This document shows, piece by piece, positions 23,206 through 30,396 of a stretch of 64,000 nt of DNA. The DNA is from Micromonospora pisi (GTDB lineage Bacteria; Actinomycetota; Actinomycetes; Mycobacteriales; Micromonosporaceae). Position 1 is the stretch's first letter. Every line of letters begins with the position of its first letter. The DNA lies in NCBI RefSeq assembly GCF_003633685.1, contig NZ_RBKT01000001.1:8184001-8248000 (forward strand), in the 5' to 3' direction. The notes beneath the pieces were generated by a model, which saw nothing but the letters and a program-made list of their open reading frames with translations, ran no database searches and was not told the origin of the DNA. The position numbers were made by a program, and so were the translations under genes.

Positions 23206-23520
23206 ATGCCGACCCGACTCGACGCCGCCCGTGAAGCCGCTACCACCGCCGCGACCAACGCTCTCGCTGGTCGCGGCGTGGAAGCGGTCCTCTGCGACCA
23301 GCTCGCAGCCGAGATCGTCGCCGTGCTCCTCATCGCCCGGTCCGAACGCGGGCTGACGTGGCTGCGCGGGATGCGGGCCACGGCCAGGCAGAACGAGCTG
23401 ATCAACCGGCACCACACGATCAGCGCCCTGACCCTGTTCGCCACCCGAACCGCCCTGCAAGACGCGATGGTTGCCGCCGCTGATGCGCTGGTGGCCGCCC
23501 TTGGCCGCCGCACGAACTGA
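23206..23520 (+). CDS. Helical early protein, unknown function
   Basis: A 104-residue, almost entirely helical and Ala-rich protein (MPTRLDAAREAATTAATNAL...). AGGACAG precedes the ATG. Nothing recognised. Confidence 0.6.
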   Translation: MPTRLDAAREAATTAATNALAGRGVEAVLCDQLAAEIVAVLLIARSERGLTWLRGMRATARQNELINRHHTISALTLFATRTALQDAMVAAADALVAALGRRTN

Positions 23521-23542
23521 CCCGACCGTGAAGGAGACCAGC

Positions 23543-23932
23543 ATGTCCGACACCCTGACCCTCGCCCTGGCCGCGTACGACGAGGCCGACCCGGACAACC
23601 CCGCCGGCCGCCGCGTTCACGCTGCGGCCCTGTTCCGGGAGGCCACCGGCGCCACCCTCCGTGACTCGCTGGCCGCTGTGGACGAGGTCATCGCGGAGCG
23701 GACCACGTTCGAGAACCTGGAGCAGTTCCGGCAGCCCACCACGTTCGGGTGGCGGTACGAGTTCCCGAACAACCGGATGGTGACGGTCATCAACGACGAC
23801 ACCGCCCCGTTCAGGTTCGAGGTGCTGTCCGACGACCCGGCCGACGTGGCGACGGGCAACATCCGCCGGGGGCTCACCACCGAGCAGGTGGAGGCAAAGT
23901 TGGTGGCGATCTACGGGATGCCGGCGGTCTAG
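23543..23932 (+). CDS. Early protein, unknown function
   Basis: A 129-residue protein (MSDTLTLALAAYDEADPDNP...), helical N-terminus and a beta-rich middle with RYEFPNNRMVTVINDDTAPF. AAGGAG lies before the ATG. Last gene of the P8 unit. No obvious terminator follows before P9. Confidence 0.65.
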   Translation: MSDTLTLALAAYDEADPDNPAGRRVHAAALFREATGATLRDSLAAVDEVIAERTTFENLEQFRQPTTFGWRYEFPNNRMVTVINDDTAPFRFEVLSDDPADVATGNIRRGLTTEQVEAKLVAIYGMPAV

Positions 23933-23951
23933 CCGGGGGAGCGGTTCAAGG

Positions 23952-24005
23952 AACTTGATAGATGCTCTTGCCTCACGTGGTACGCGTGTGTAACTTGATA
24001 GATGT
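23952..24005 (+). promoter_or_regulatory. Early promoter P9 with paired repeat
   Basis: Repeats AACTTGATAGATGC/T at 23952-23965 and 23992-24005, 40 bp apart. -35 TTGCCT (23968-23973), 17-bp spacer, -10 TAACTT (23991-23996). It appears to serve the whole run of genes to 30339, as no further repeat or terminator is seen before the hairpin at 30353. Confidence 0.8.
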
Positions 24006-24035
24006 AACCGCTACCGAGGTACACCGGAGGACACC

Positions 24036-24404
24036 ATGCAGGCCACCACCCTGAACCGCCGCCTCATCGCCTACAGCGCGCGCAGCACCGACGGTCCTAT
24101 CGCCGACATCGTTCAGGGCATCGCCACCGTCATCACCACCCACACCCGGCCCACCTGGTCCGAGTGCGCCGAGCAGATCCCCGGCTACGTCACCGGCACC
24201 GACCTCGGGCCGGCGATCGAGTACACCCTCCGGTACACCCACTGCGGCCAGGACGTCGTTCGCGTGCTCGACGCGGCCGGGGTCGAGCGGATCGGCAAGG
24301 TCGTCATGGCCAGCAATGCCCGTACCGGGAACATCACCAACATCGCGGTCCTCGACGCCGACGGCGGGGACGTCACCTTCGACTTCGCCTGCTTCCGCGA
24401 CTGA
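24036..24404 (+). CDS. Early protein, unknown function
   Basis: A 122-residue protein (MQATTLNRRLIAYSARSTDG...). The last 50 residues form a beta domain (TLRYTHCGQDVVRVLDAAGV; NIAVLDADGGDVTFDFACF). GGAGG precedes the ATG. First gene after P9. Confidence 0.7.
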   Translation: MQATTLNRRLIAYSARSTDGPIADIVQGIATVITTHTRPTWSECAEQIPGYVTGTDLGPAIEYTLRYTHCGQDVVRVLDAAGVERIGKVVMASNARTGNITNIAVLDADGGDVTFDFACFRD

Positions 24405-24434
24405 CCCCCACTTCGCCCACCTACATGCTCAACC

Positions 24435-24482
24435 GGGCCGTACCGGCGCACCAGCAGGGTTCGAATCCCTGACGGCCCACCA
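24435..24482 (+). ncRNA. 48-nt tRNA-like minihelix (acceptor stem plus T-arm)
   Basis: GGGCCGT (24435-24441) pairs fully with ACGGCCC (24472-24478), followed by A and an encoded CCA. Between them are 13 nt, then a perfect T-arm: CAGGG, loop TTCGAAT, CCCTG (24455-24471). D-arm and anticodon arm are absent. The 7-bp and 5-bp helices could stack as in a tRNA top half. It may be a phage tRNA that lost its lower half, a piece of an attachment site or a functional tRNA mimic. The acceptor sequence resembles lysine-type tRNAs, which is a guess. Confidence 0.7.
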
Positions 24483-24516
24483 AAGCAGGACCCCAACGAA
24501 CACCGGAGAACCCGAC

Positions 24517-25080
24517 ATGACGACTCCACCGGTAGATCCGAAGATCTACACCTCCGACGCCGAACCCGGCGACGTCCTCATCCAACTCAGCTACCCCACG
24601 TCGAACCTGGACGACGCAGGCATTGCCGAGCTCGGCGTCACCGACCGCATGTCGGGACAGGCGTTGGTCCGGGTCCGCATGAACGCTGAACAGTTCCTCG
24701 GCGTCATGTCGAACACCGGAACCGTCGTCGGCGGCGCGGTCGTGCCGGTCCACCCGGAACGCATCGGGAAGCGGTCGCAGCACACCTCCACCGCCATCGC
24801 ACGCAACAGCGACCTGGACCCCGAGCAGGTCAAAGCCGACTACCTGGCCAACGGGTGGGACACCGTTCGGATCAGCAAGACGAACTCCGGGCAGCAGGTA
24901 TCGGCAACCCGGTGGGTCACCGACGGGCCGGAGCCGGTGGCGACAACGCCGGTCGACGTGGAGGCGGTCATGGCGATGGTCACCGAGTACGGCGCCGAAT
25001 GCAGCAAGGACGCCGGGCTCACCGACCGGGCGATGGAACTCCGCGACGCGATCCGCGCCGCCATCACCGGGCAGGAGTAA
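24517..25080 (+). CDS. Early protein, unknown function
   Basis: A 187-residue protein (MTTPPVDPKIYTSDAEPGDV...). The beta-rich N-terminal half (LIQLSYPTSNLDD; MSGQALVRVRMNAEQFLGVM) precedes an acidic helical C-terminus. CCGGAG precedes the ATG, just downstream of the tRNA-like element. Confidence 0.65.
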   Translation: MTTPPVDPKIYTSDAEPGDVLIQLSYPTSNLDDAGIAELGVTDRMSGQALVRVRMNAEQFLGVMSNTGTVVGGAVVPVHPERIGKRSQHTSTAIARNSDLDPEQVKADYLANGWDTVRISKTNSGQQVSATRWVTDGPEPVATTPVDVEAVMAMVTEYGAECSKDAGLTDRAMELRDAIRAAITGQE

Positions 25081-25085
25081 GCGAC

Positions 25086-25676
25086 GTGACCCGCCAGACG
25101 ACCGCCCCGCTGACCCACCTGTCGCTGAATGTCACCAACCGGTTCGCGGACTTCTTCGTGCGCAACGTCGAGCGGGGCAACATACTCCTCGACGCCCCAT
25201 ACCAGCGCGGCTCCGTCTGGAGCGAAAGTCAGCGCATGGGACTGGTTCGCTCGTGGCTGATGGGCCTGCCGATCCCGGCGGTCGTCATCAACGACCGCAC
25301 GTCGCCGGACTGGGCCCGCGCCAACCCGCAGGACCGCGAGGGAACCGGGTACGTGTACGCGGTCATCGACGGGAAGCAGCGGATCCTCACCGCCGTCGCC
25401 TGGTTCGGTGGCGAGCTGCGCGTGCCAGCCTCGTGGTTCCCCGCCAAACACGTCGCCACCACGGAGGACACCGACGACGGCCCGCACGTCAGGTTCACCG
25501 GCCTCACCGAGGTCGGCCGCCGGTTCGCCGAGAACCGATGCGTGCTGCCCTGCGCCGAGGGTCGCCTTGCCAGCGTCGAGCAGGAGGCCGAGGTCTACCT
25601 GCTCGTTAACGGCGGCGGGACGCCGCAGACCACCACCGACATGGCCAACGCCCGGCGTGTGGCCGAGGGGAAGTGA
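25086..25676 (+). CDS. Solo DUF262 (GmrS-like) protein
   Basis: A 196-residue protein from GTG 25086. DUF262 marks: NILLDAPYQRGSVWSESQRM, LVRSWLMGLPIPAVVIN, YAVIDGKQRILTAVAWF, and EVYLLVNGGGTPQTTTDMAN near the end. The DGKQR motif is the ParB/sulfiredoxin-fold nucleotide-hydrolysis site used by GmrSD-type restriction systems. No nuclease (GmrD/DUF1524 HNH) partner is fused or adjacent. It could therefore be an anti-restriction decoy, a regulator or half of a split system. Confidence 0.8.
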   Translation: MTRQTTAPLTHLSLNVTNRFADFFVRNVERGNILLDAPYQRGSVWSESQRMGLVRSWLMGLPIPAVVINDRTSPDWARANPQDREGTGYVYAVIDGKQRILTAVAWFGGELRVPASWFPAKHVATTEDTDDGPHVRFTGLTEVGRRFAENRCVLPCAEGRLASVEQEAEVYLLVNGGGTPQTTTDMANARRVAEGK

Positions 25677-25678
25677 CC

Positions 25679-26086
25679 ATGTCCAAGCTGAAAGTCTTCA
25701 CGCTCGGCAACCACGGGTTTATCGACACCCCGACCGGCGACGCCCTCAACCTGCCATCCCACACTCGGCAGGCACGCGTCCTCGTCGCCGCTACGAGCAA
25801 AGCCCACGCGGTGCAGGTGCTCGCCGAGCGGGGCTTCCCGCACCACCCGCCACGCGACCCCGAATTCCGGACGGCGATGGGGAACGAGCTCAACGCCCTC
25901 ATCGACGCCGGACTCTTGGCCGAACCGGCTGTGCTCGTGATGCCGCTCCTCGGCCACCCCGGCGACGGTGTCGTGGCGATGCAGCCCGGCGGCACCCCAC
26001 GTCGGATCGGCCGCCTTGAAGGGGGTTGGGGCGAGCCGACGGTGTTCGTTGCTGACGACTTCCAGCGTGCGTCCGAGGGGAGCTGA
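25679..26086 (+). CDS. Early protein, unknown function
   Basis: A 135-residue alpha/beta protein (MSKLKVFTLGNHGFIDTPTG...). The GTG at 25673 overlaps the DUF262 stop and is an alternative start two codons upstream. No domain recognised. Tight coupling to the DUF262 gene makes it the most likely functional partner. Confidence 0.65.
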   Translation: MSKLKVFTLGNHGFIDTPTGDALNLPSHTRQARVLVAATSKAHAVQVLAERGFPHHPPRDPEFRTAMGNELNALIDAGLLAEPAVLVMPLLGHPGDGVVAMQPGGTPRRIGRLEGGWGEPTVFVADDFQRASEGS

Positions 26087-26088
26087 CC

Positions 26089-26358
26089 GTGACCGTCCAG
26101 AGCACCAACGTCCTGGCCCGTGTCGCCGACGTCATCGAGCCGCACATCGACGGCACGTTCAAGGTCCGTGACCGGGCCGAGGGCATGGCCCGCCAGTTGT
26201 ACGTCTGCGGTCTGCTGGCCGGCGGCGAACCGGGGCGCAGCAGCCTGCCGGTGCAGGAGCAGGCCGCAAACGTGTTGCAGTGCGTCCAGTCGTGGACGAC
26301 CGCCGAGCAGATCGCCGCCGAGCTGGCTGAGGCCGGACTACTGCGACAGGAGAACTGA
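26089..26358 (+). CDS. Early protein, unknown function
   Basis: An 89-residue helical protein from GTG 26089 (TVQSTNVLARVADVIEPHID...), 2 bp after the previous stop. Last 25 residues look amphipathic (TAEQIAAELAEAGLLRQEN). No known family. Confidence 0.6.
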   Translation: MTVQSTNVLARVADVIEPHIDGTFKVRDRAEGMARQLYVCGLLAGGEPGRSSLPVQEQAANVLQCVQSWTTAEQIAAELAEAGLLRQEN

Positions 26359-26360
26359 CC

Positions 26361-26675
26361 ATGCCCGAAACGACCGCCGCCGAGATGGCCGCGCTCACCA
26401 TGCACGCCGAGTTCACCCGGGACCGGTTCAGAACACAGGTCACCCGAACTGCCGCCCGGCTGCGGGACCTCGCCGACGACATCGAACGGGCCGCCGGCCG
26501 AATCGACTCCGTACCCACCCCCGGTGTGCCGTCGCACGTGACCATCGCCGGCAGCATCCAGCACGACGTGTTGTGGGCGGTGGCGAACATGCACCTCGAC
26601 CAACTGGCGACGACCGCAGCGGAGGCGGACCAGCTCACCGCCCAGGTCAAAGCCGCCACGGCGCAGCAGGGCTGA
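26361..26675 (+). CDS. Helical early protein, unknown function
   Basis: A 104-residue, long-helix protein (MPETTAAEMAALTMHAEFTR...) with probable coiled coil at 35-50 and 75-100. It starts 2 bp after the previous stop. Confidence 0.6.
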   Translation: MPETTAAEMAALTMHAEFTRDRFRTQVTRTAARLRDLADDIERAAGRIDSVPTPGVPSHVTIAGSIQHDVLWAVANMHLDQLATTAAEADQLTAQVKAATAQQG

Positions 26676-26677
26676 CC

Positions 26678-26890
26678 ATGCCCAGGCCGTACTGGACCGC
26701 AGCCCTGCCGGTTGGATCCGTCATCGAGCACGACGGGATGACGGTGAAAAAGACCCACGACTCCGACCGGGAACCGTTCCCGTGGACCTCGGAGAACGGC
26801 ACCGAGTACGACGACGAGTGGGCCGCCAATGCTGTCGCCGACGGCGGAGTCCTGACCGAGCCCGAGCCGACTACCAACCCGAGCATCTGA
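26678..26890 (+). CDS. Small acidic early protein
   Basis: A 70-residue protein, MPRPYWTAALPVGSVIEHDG..., acidic with aromatic residues, starting 2 bp after the previous stop. Unknown. Confidence 0.6.
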   Translation: MPRPYWTAALPVGSVIEHDGMTVKKTHDSDREPFPWTSENGTEYDDEWAANAVADGGVLTEPEPTTNPSI

Positions 26891-26901
26891 GGAGGAGCCT
26901 C

Positions 26902-27363
26902 GTGTCCGACCAGGACCCGCACAACCCGGACCAGACCCACCCCGACCCGGCCGTCCAGGCGCTCATCGACGCCGCGTGGCTCGGCCAGTGGGACGTGCCG
27001 GTCACCGTGGACGACCTTGTCACCGCCGCCCGCCTCGTCCGGGCCGCCGGCACCGGCGCTGTTTCCCTGCCCACCGAATGGGCCGTGAACGTCACCTTCG
27101 CCGACGGGAAGGTGAAGACCACCACGGCCGAGAACGAGGAGCACGCGGCGGTGGTCGCTGACAGCATGGCTACCTACCTCGACACCCTGAACGCGCCGAC
27201 GCGGATCGCGTTCGGTGCGACCAAGGTCGAGATCGTCAGCCGGCGCAGCGAATTCCTTCCCGGTATGGACGCCCGGCTCATCCACGGGTGGCGGCACGTC
27301 CGCGACGGGCGGGCGTTCGACTTCGACGACGTCGCCAAGGAAATGGAGGCCGGACGTGGCTGA
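26902..27363 (+). CDS. Early protein, unknown function
   Basis: A 153-residue protein from GTG 26902, with GGAGGAG before it. Pro/Asp-rich start, then alpha/beta (AVNVTFADGKVKTTTAENEE; PTRIAFGATKVEIVSRRSEF). It overlaps the next gene by 8 nt. Confidence 0.6.
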   Translation: MSDQDPHNPDQTHPDPAVQALIDAAWLGQWDVPVTVDDLVTAARLVRAAGTGAVSLPTEWAVNVTFADGKVKTTTAENEEHAAVVADSMATYLDTLNAPTRIAFGATKVEIVSRRSEFLPGMDARLIHGWRHVRDGRAFDFDDVAKEMEAGRG

Positions 27364-27691
27364 CACCACGAAGGTCCGGACCCGCAGCGAGGCGTTCCGG
27401 GTGGCGGTCGCCGAGTTGATGGCCGTATCCGAAGACGATTACGCCTTCACGCGCCCGGACGCGGAGCAGATCAGCAAGCGGACCCTGGCAACCGCCATCG
27501 CCTCGGCGCAGGACGTGCCCCGGCTCGCCGACGACGTCGACCGGCTGACCGGGGCGCTCCGCGACATCGAGAAAGTCGCCGCAGGGGTCCTTCTCGAACT
27601 GGCCGTCACCATGCCGGACGCCCCGGAATCACTCCGGAACCTGCTCAACACGTTCCGGGACCGGGCACACCGGGCGGTGACCAATGGCTAA
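27356..27691 (+). CDS. Helical early protein, unknown function
   Basis: A 111-residue protein from GTG 27356, predicted coiled coil in 50-80 (DDVDRLTGALRDIEKVAAGV). Overlaps both neighbours by a few nt. Confidence 0.6.
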   Translation: MADTTKVRTRSEAFRVAVAELMAVSEDDYAFTRPDAEQISKRTLATAIASAQDVPRLADDVDRLTGALRDIEKVAAGVLLELAVTMPDAPESLRNLLNTFRDRAHRAVTNG

Positions 27692-27869
27692 CACCACCCG
27701 CCGCCGGCTCGCCGAGGTGTGCTTCTGGGCCGGGGTCGCCGCCCTCACGATCGTCCTCTTCGGCACCACCCCGCGCACGGTCGAGCTCATCACCGCTCTG
27801 ATCGGCGTGGTCCTCTTCCTCGCCGCCCGGTGGTTCGGCGCCCAGCAGGAGCGTGACCACCGTGGTTGA
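27684..27869 (+). CDS. Small protein with two membrane helices
   Basis: A 61-residue protein with helices at about 9-29 (VCFWAGVAALTIVLFGT) and 33-51 (ELITALIGVVLFLAARWFGA) and a charged tail. Holin-like size, but it lies in the early region, so superinfection exclusion or membrane targeting is equally possible. Confidence 0.7.
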   Translation: MANTTRRRLAEVCFWAGVAALTIVLFGTTPRTVELITALIGVVLFLAARWFGAQQERDHRG

Positions 27870-28158
27870 CCAGCGCCCCGGGTACGCCACCCCAACCCTG
27901 ACAACCATGGTCGCGCCCGACACGTTCGCCGGCCTGCTGGCCCAGGCCCGCACCCGCGTCCTGACCCAGCTCGCCAAAGCAGCCGCCGACGGTGCCGCCG
28001 AGATGCGCCGCCGCGGCCGGCTGATCCCCGATCCGGTGCCTGGTCTCGAAGCCGACGCCGAAGCCCTCGACCGGTACGCCGCCGAATGCCGGGCCGCCGC
28101 CGCCGACGACACCCTGCCGACACCGTCCGGACCCCACTACCCGAGGAGGCACCCATGA
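27853..28158 (+). CDS. Early protein, unknown function
   Basis: A 101-residue protein from GTG 27853, overlapping the membrane protein gene by 17 nt. Helical and Ala-rich after residue 20. Confidence 0.55.
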   Translation: MTTVVDQRPGYATPTLTTMVAPDTFAGLLAQARTRVLTQLAKAAADGAAEMRRRGRLIPDPVPGLEADAEALDRYAAECRAAAADDTLPTPSGPHYPRRHP

Positions 28159-28472
28159 CCGACCGACCCAAAATGGAGATCCACTACGCGGACGGGTGGG
28201 CCGCCCTGTACGTAGACGGCCAGGTCGACCCCGACACCGTCGGCGACTCGCACCTTGCCGAGGAGCGCGCCTTCGAACTGCTCGGGGTGAAGCAGGTTCA
28301 GAACGACGCGTTCATGTGCGGCCAGTCGCAGCGGGACGGTGTCGCCCCGAGGCTCGACGACGTCGCCGCGTACCGGAAGGAGCGGGACGCCCGTCGCGCC
28401 GAGGCAAACCGGCTCCGCAGGCAGGCCGCCGAACTGCTCCAGCAGGCAGACACGCTGGACACGAGCCGGTGA
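28155..28472 (+). CDS. Early protein with coiled-coil tail
   Basis: A 105-residue protein (MTDRPKMEIHYADGWAALYV...), beta start, then a long Arg/Glu/Ala coiled coil (about 70-100, RKERDARRAEANRLRRQAAE). ATGA-type overlap with the upstream gene and GTGA overlap downstream. Confidence 0.65.
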   Translation: MTDRPKMEIHYADGWAALYVDGQVDPDTVGDSHLAEERAFELLGVKQVQNDAFMCGQSQRDGVAPRLDDVAAYRKERDARRAEANRLRRQAAELLQQADTLDTSR

Positions 28473-29107
28473 GCACCGACCGGATCCTCACCCAACGCGA
28501 CCACCTCACCGCCATGGTCGCCCTCGACACGATCGCACCACTCACCACCCGGGTCCGGAGCTTCCTCGCCCACGGCCGCCGCATCACCCTCACCAAGAGG
28601 TACACCTACGAGGACAGCCCGCCGGAGGTCACCGTTGGTCTCGCCCTGAACGCCGTTGACGTGTGGAAGCAGCCCGACGCGGCCGGCTTCACCGTCCGAC
28701 TGAAACCCGGCATCCTCGTCCAGTTCGGGATGGCCGCCTACGCCTCCGACGGCGATGTCACCGAGCAGGCGGCGTGGGCCCGGTATCACGCCGACACCGA
28801 CCGGCGCCGGAACATGACCCGGGTCGACATCACCGGTGGGCTACCCGACGACGGCCCCGCCCGTGACGACCGGATCGCCATCCGGGCATGGAACCAGCAC
28901 GGGGTGTGCACCGAAACCGTGGTGGCATTTGACCCCGGCCCCGACACCGACATGGTCGCCCGGCACCTGTACGTCCGCGACTGGGACACCGACACCCACG
29001 ACGCCGCCCACCGCTGGGACATGGGCAACGTGTCCGAGTTGCAGGTGGCCGACTACCGGGAGGCCGCCCGGAAGCTCCTCGCCGCCATCAACGAACCGGA
29101 GCGGTGA
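28469..29107 (+). CDS. Early protein, unknown function
   Basis: A 212-residue protein from GTG 28469. Mixed alpha/beta with repeated Asp/Thr-rich turns (ITLTKRYTYEDSPPEVTVGL; MTRVDITGGLPDDGPARDDR). No family recognised. Confidence 0.65.
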   Translation: MSTDRILTQRDHLTAMVALDTIAPLTTRVRSFLAHGRRITLTKRYTYEDSPPEVTVGLALNAVDVWKQPDAAGFTVRLKPGILVQFGMAAYASDGDVTEQAAWARYHADTDRRRNMTRVDITGGLPDDGPARDDRIAIRAWNQHGVCTETVVAFDPGPDTDMVARHLYVRDWDTDTHDAAHRWDMGNVSELQVADYREAARKLLAAINEPER

Positions 29108-29109
29108 CG

Positions 29110-29607
29110 ATGACTGACTACCTCGACCCGGCCGACGTAGCTGCCCTCAGGATGTTGGCCGGCGCTAACTTCCTCCATGGGGCGAGCGTCGTCCTGCCTT
29201 CTGGGCGGACGCTCGACCCCAACGAGGTTCAGGCGCTCGCGTCGGCGTACGCGCCATCAGCACGGGACGGCCGAGAAGAGGCCGACAACCCTGAAGTTGG
29301 CGTGGGGCCAGCCGTCGATCTGTACCTCGCGGGAGGCGGCAACCCGGCGAACGCGCGAACCATGGCCCTGCTCCGTGAGGCAGACCGGGGCGCCGCACGC
29401 CGACAGCGTCCGGTAGCCGGTACACCGGTCGCGCCCGAAAGTGTCCTACTGAAGACCCCGAGGTTGCCTTCCTGGCCCTACAGGTATCCGCCCCTGAGTT
29501 GGCTGCACGCGGCCATTTCGTGGTGCGGTGACACCCCGTTCCGGGTCGCAGTCACGATGACAACGTGCGTCGCAGGCGGCATCCTGGTGGTGGTCCTCTG
29601 TGGCTGA
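29110..29607 (+). CDS. Tail-anchored membrane protein, unknown
   Basis: A 165-residue protein (MTDYLDPADVAALRMLAGAN...). Soluble up to about 140, then a C-terminal membrane helix (VAVTMTTCVAGGILVVVLCG). GTG 29104 is an alternative start. The sequence is somewhat less G+C-biased than its neighbours. Confidence 0.65.
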   Translation: MTDYLDPADVAALRMLAGANFLHGASVVLPSGRTLDPNEVQALASAYAPSARDGREEADNPEVGVGPAVDLYLAGGGNPANARTMALLREADRGAARRQRPVAGTPVAPESVLLKTPRLPSWPYRYPPLSWLHAAISWCGDTPFRVAVTMTTCVAGGILVVVLCG

Positions 29608-30046
29608 CCTGACCGACGCCGAACGGCTGGCCGAAGCCAGCGAGACCATCATCGGCGCCATCGAGAACGGCCCGTGGGTGCTGATCCCGGACCCCACCCT
29701 GCGCGCCCTGGTCGGCGGGTACGTCGCCGAAACCTGCCACACGGTGGCGTCCGCCGCCGGCCTCGACCAGGCCATGGAACGGGCCCACGACGCCATGCCG
29801 CAGCGGCTCGGCACTACCCTGCCGGTGGTGACCCCGGACGCCCGGGAGCGGATCGCGAAACACCTGTGGGTCGCCGACGCCGGTGACCCCGACACGTGGG
29901 ACCGGATCCGGGCCGCCGAAACCGCGCTCGCCGAGTACAACGCCGCCGGCGGTAGCGCCCTTCGGCTGGTCGAGTCGGACCGCCGTGCCCGGCTGCTGGC
30001 GTGGGCGGACAAGATCCTGGCCATCGCCACCAGCAAGAAGGACTGA
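29600..30046 (+). CDS. Helical early protein, unknown function
   Basis: A 148-residue protein from GTG 29600, overlapping by 8 nt. Helical and acidic (LTDAERLAEASETIIGAIEN...). No known domain. Confidence 0.6.
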   Translation: MADLTDAERLAEASETIIGAIENGPWVLIPDPTLRALVGGYVAETCHTVASAAGLDQAMERAHDAMPQRLGTTLPVVTPDARERIAKHLWVADAGDPDTWDRIRAAETALAEYNAAGGSALRLVESDRRARLLAWADKILAIATSKKD

Positions 30047-30087
30047 CCGGCAACGCCGGAACCAACACCCAACAGAGCGGAGACCGC

Positions 30088-30339
30088 ATGCACACCGAAG
30101 AGACCGTGGCCGAGATGCTGACCGAACCCGAGGACGGAACCCGTCTCGTCGTCCAGAACGGCGACACCGAGTTCAAGGTCATCTGGCGTGACGACGCCGA
30201 AGCCAAGAACTGGAGCCCCAACAAGACCGACCGCTGGTTCGACGCCGAAGACTCCGACCCGATGGAGCTGTACCAGCACGTCAAGTACGCCACGGCCGTC
30301 TACCCCCTCGGGGAACCGCTGGCCGTTTACGGCCGCTGA
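30088..30339 (+). CDS. Last gene of the early operon, unknown
   Basis: An 83-residue acidic protein (MHTEETVAEMLTEPEDGTRL...), beta-rich, with GCGGAG before the ATG. It is followed directly by a hairpin, closing the P9 unit. Confidence 0.65.
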   Translation: MHTEETVAEMLTEPEDGTRLVVQNGDTEFKVIWRDDAEAKNWSPNKTDRWFDAEDSDPMELYQHVKYATAVYPLGEPLAVYGR

Positions 30340-30352
30340 CCCGACAACACGA

Positions 30353-30383
30353 AAGCCGGCCACCCGAACAGGGCGGCCGGCTT
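30353..30383. terminator. Bidirectional terminator
   Basis: AAGCCGGCC/GGCCGGCTT stem (9 bp) separates the rightward early genes from the leftward XRE gene and can serve both. Confidence 0.8.
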
Positions 30384-30396
30384 CGTCGTGTGTGCG

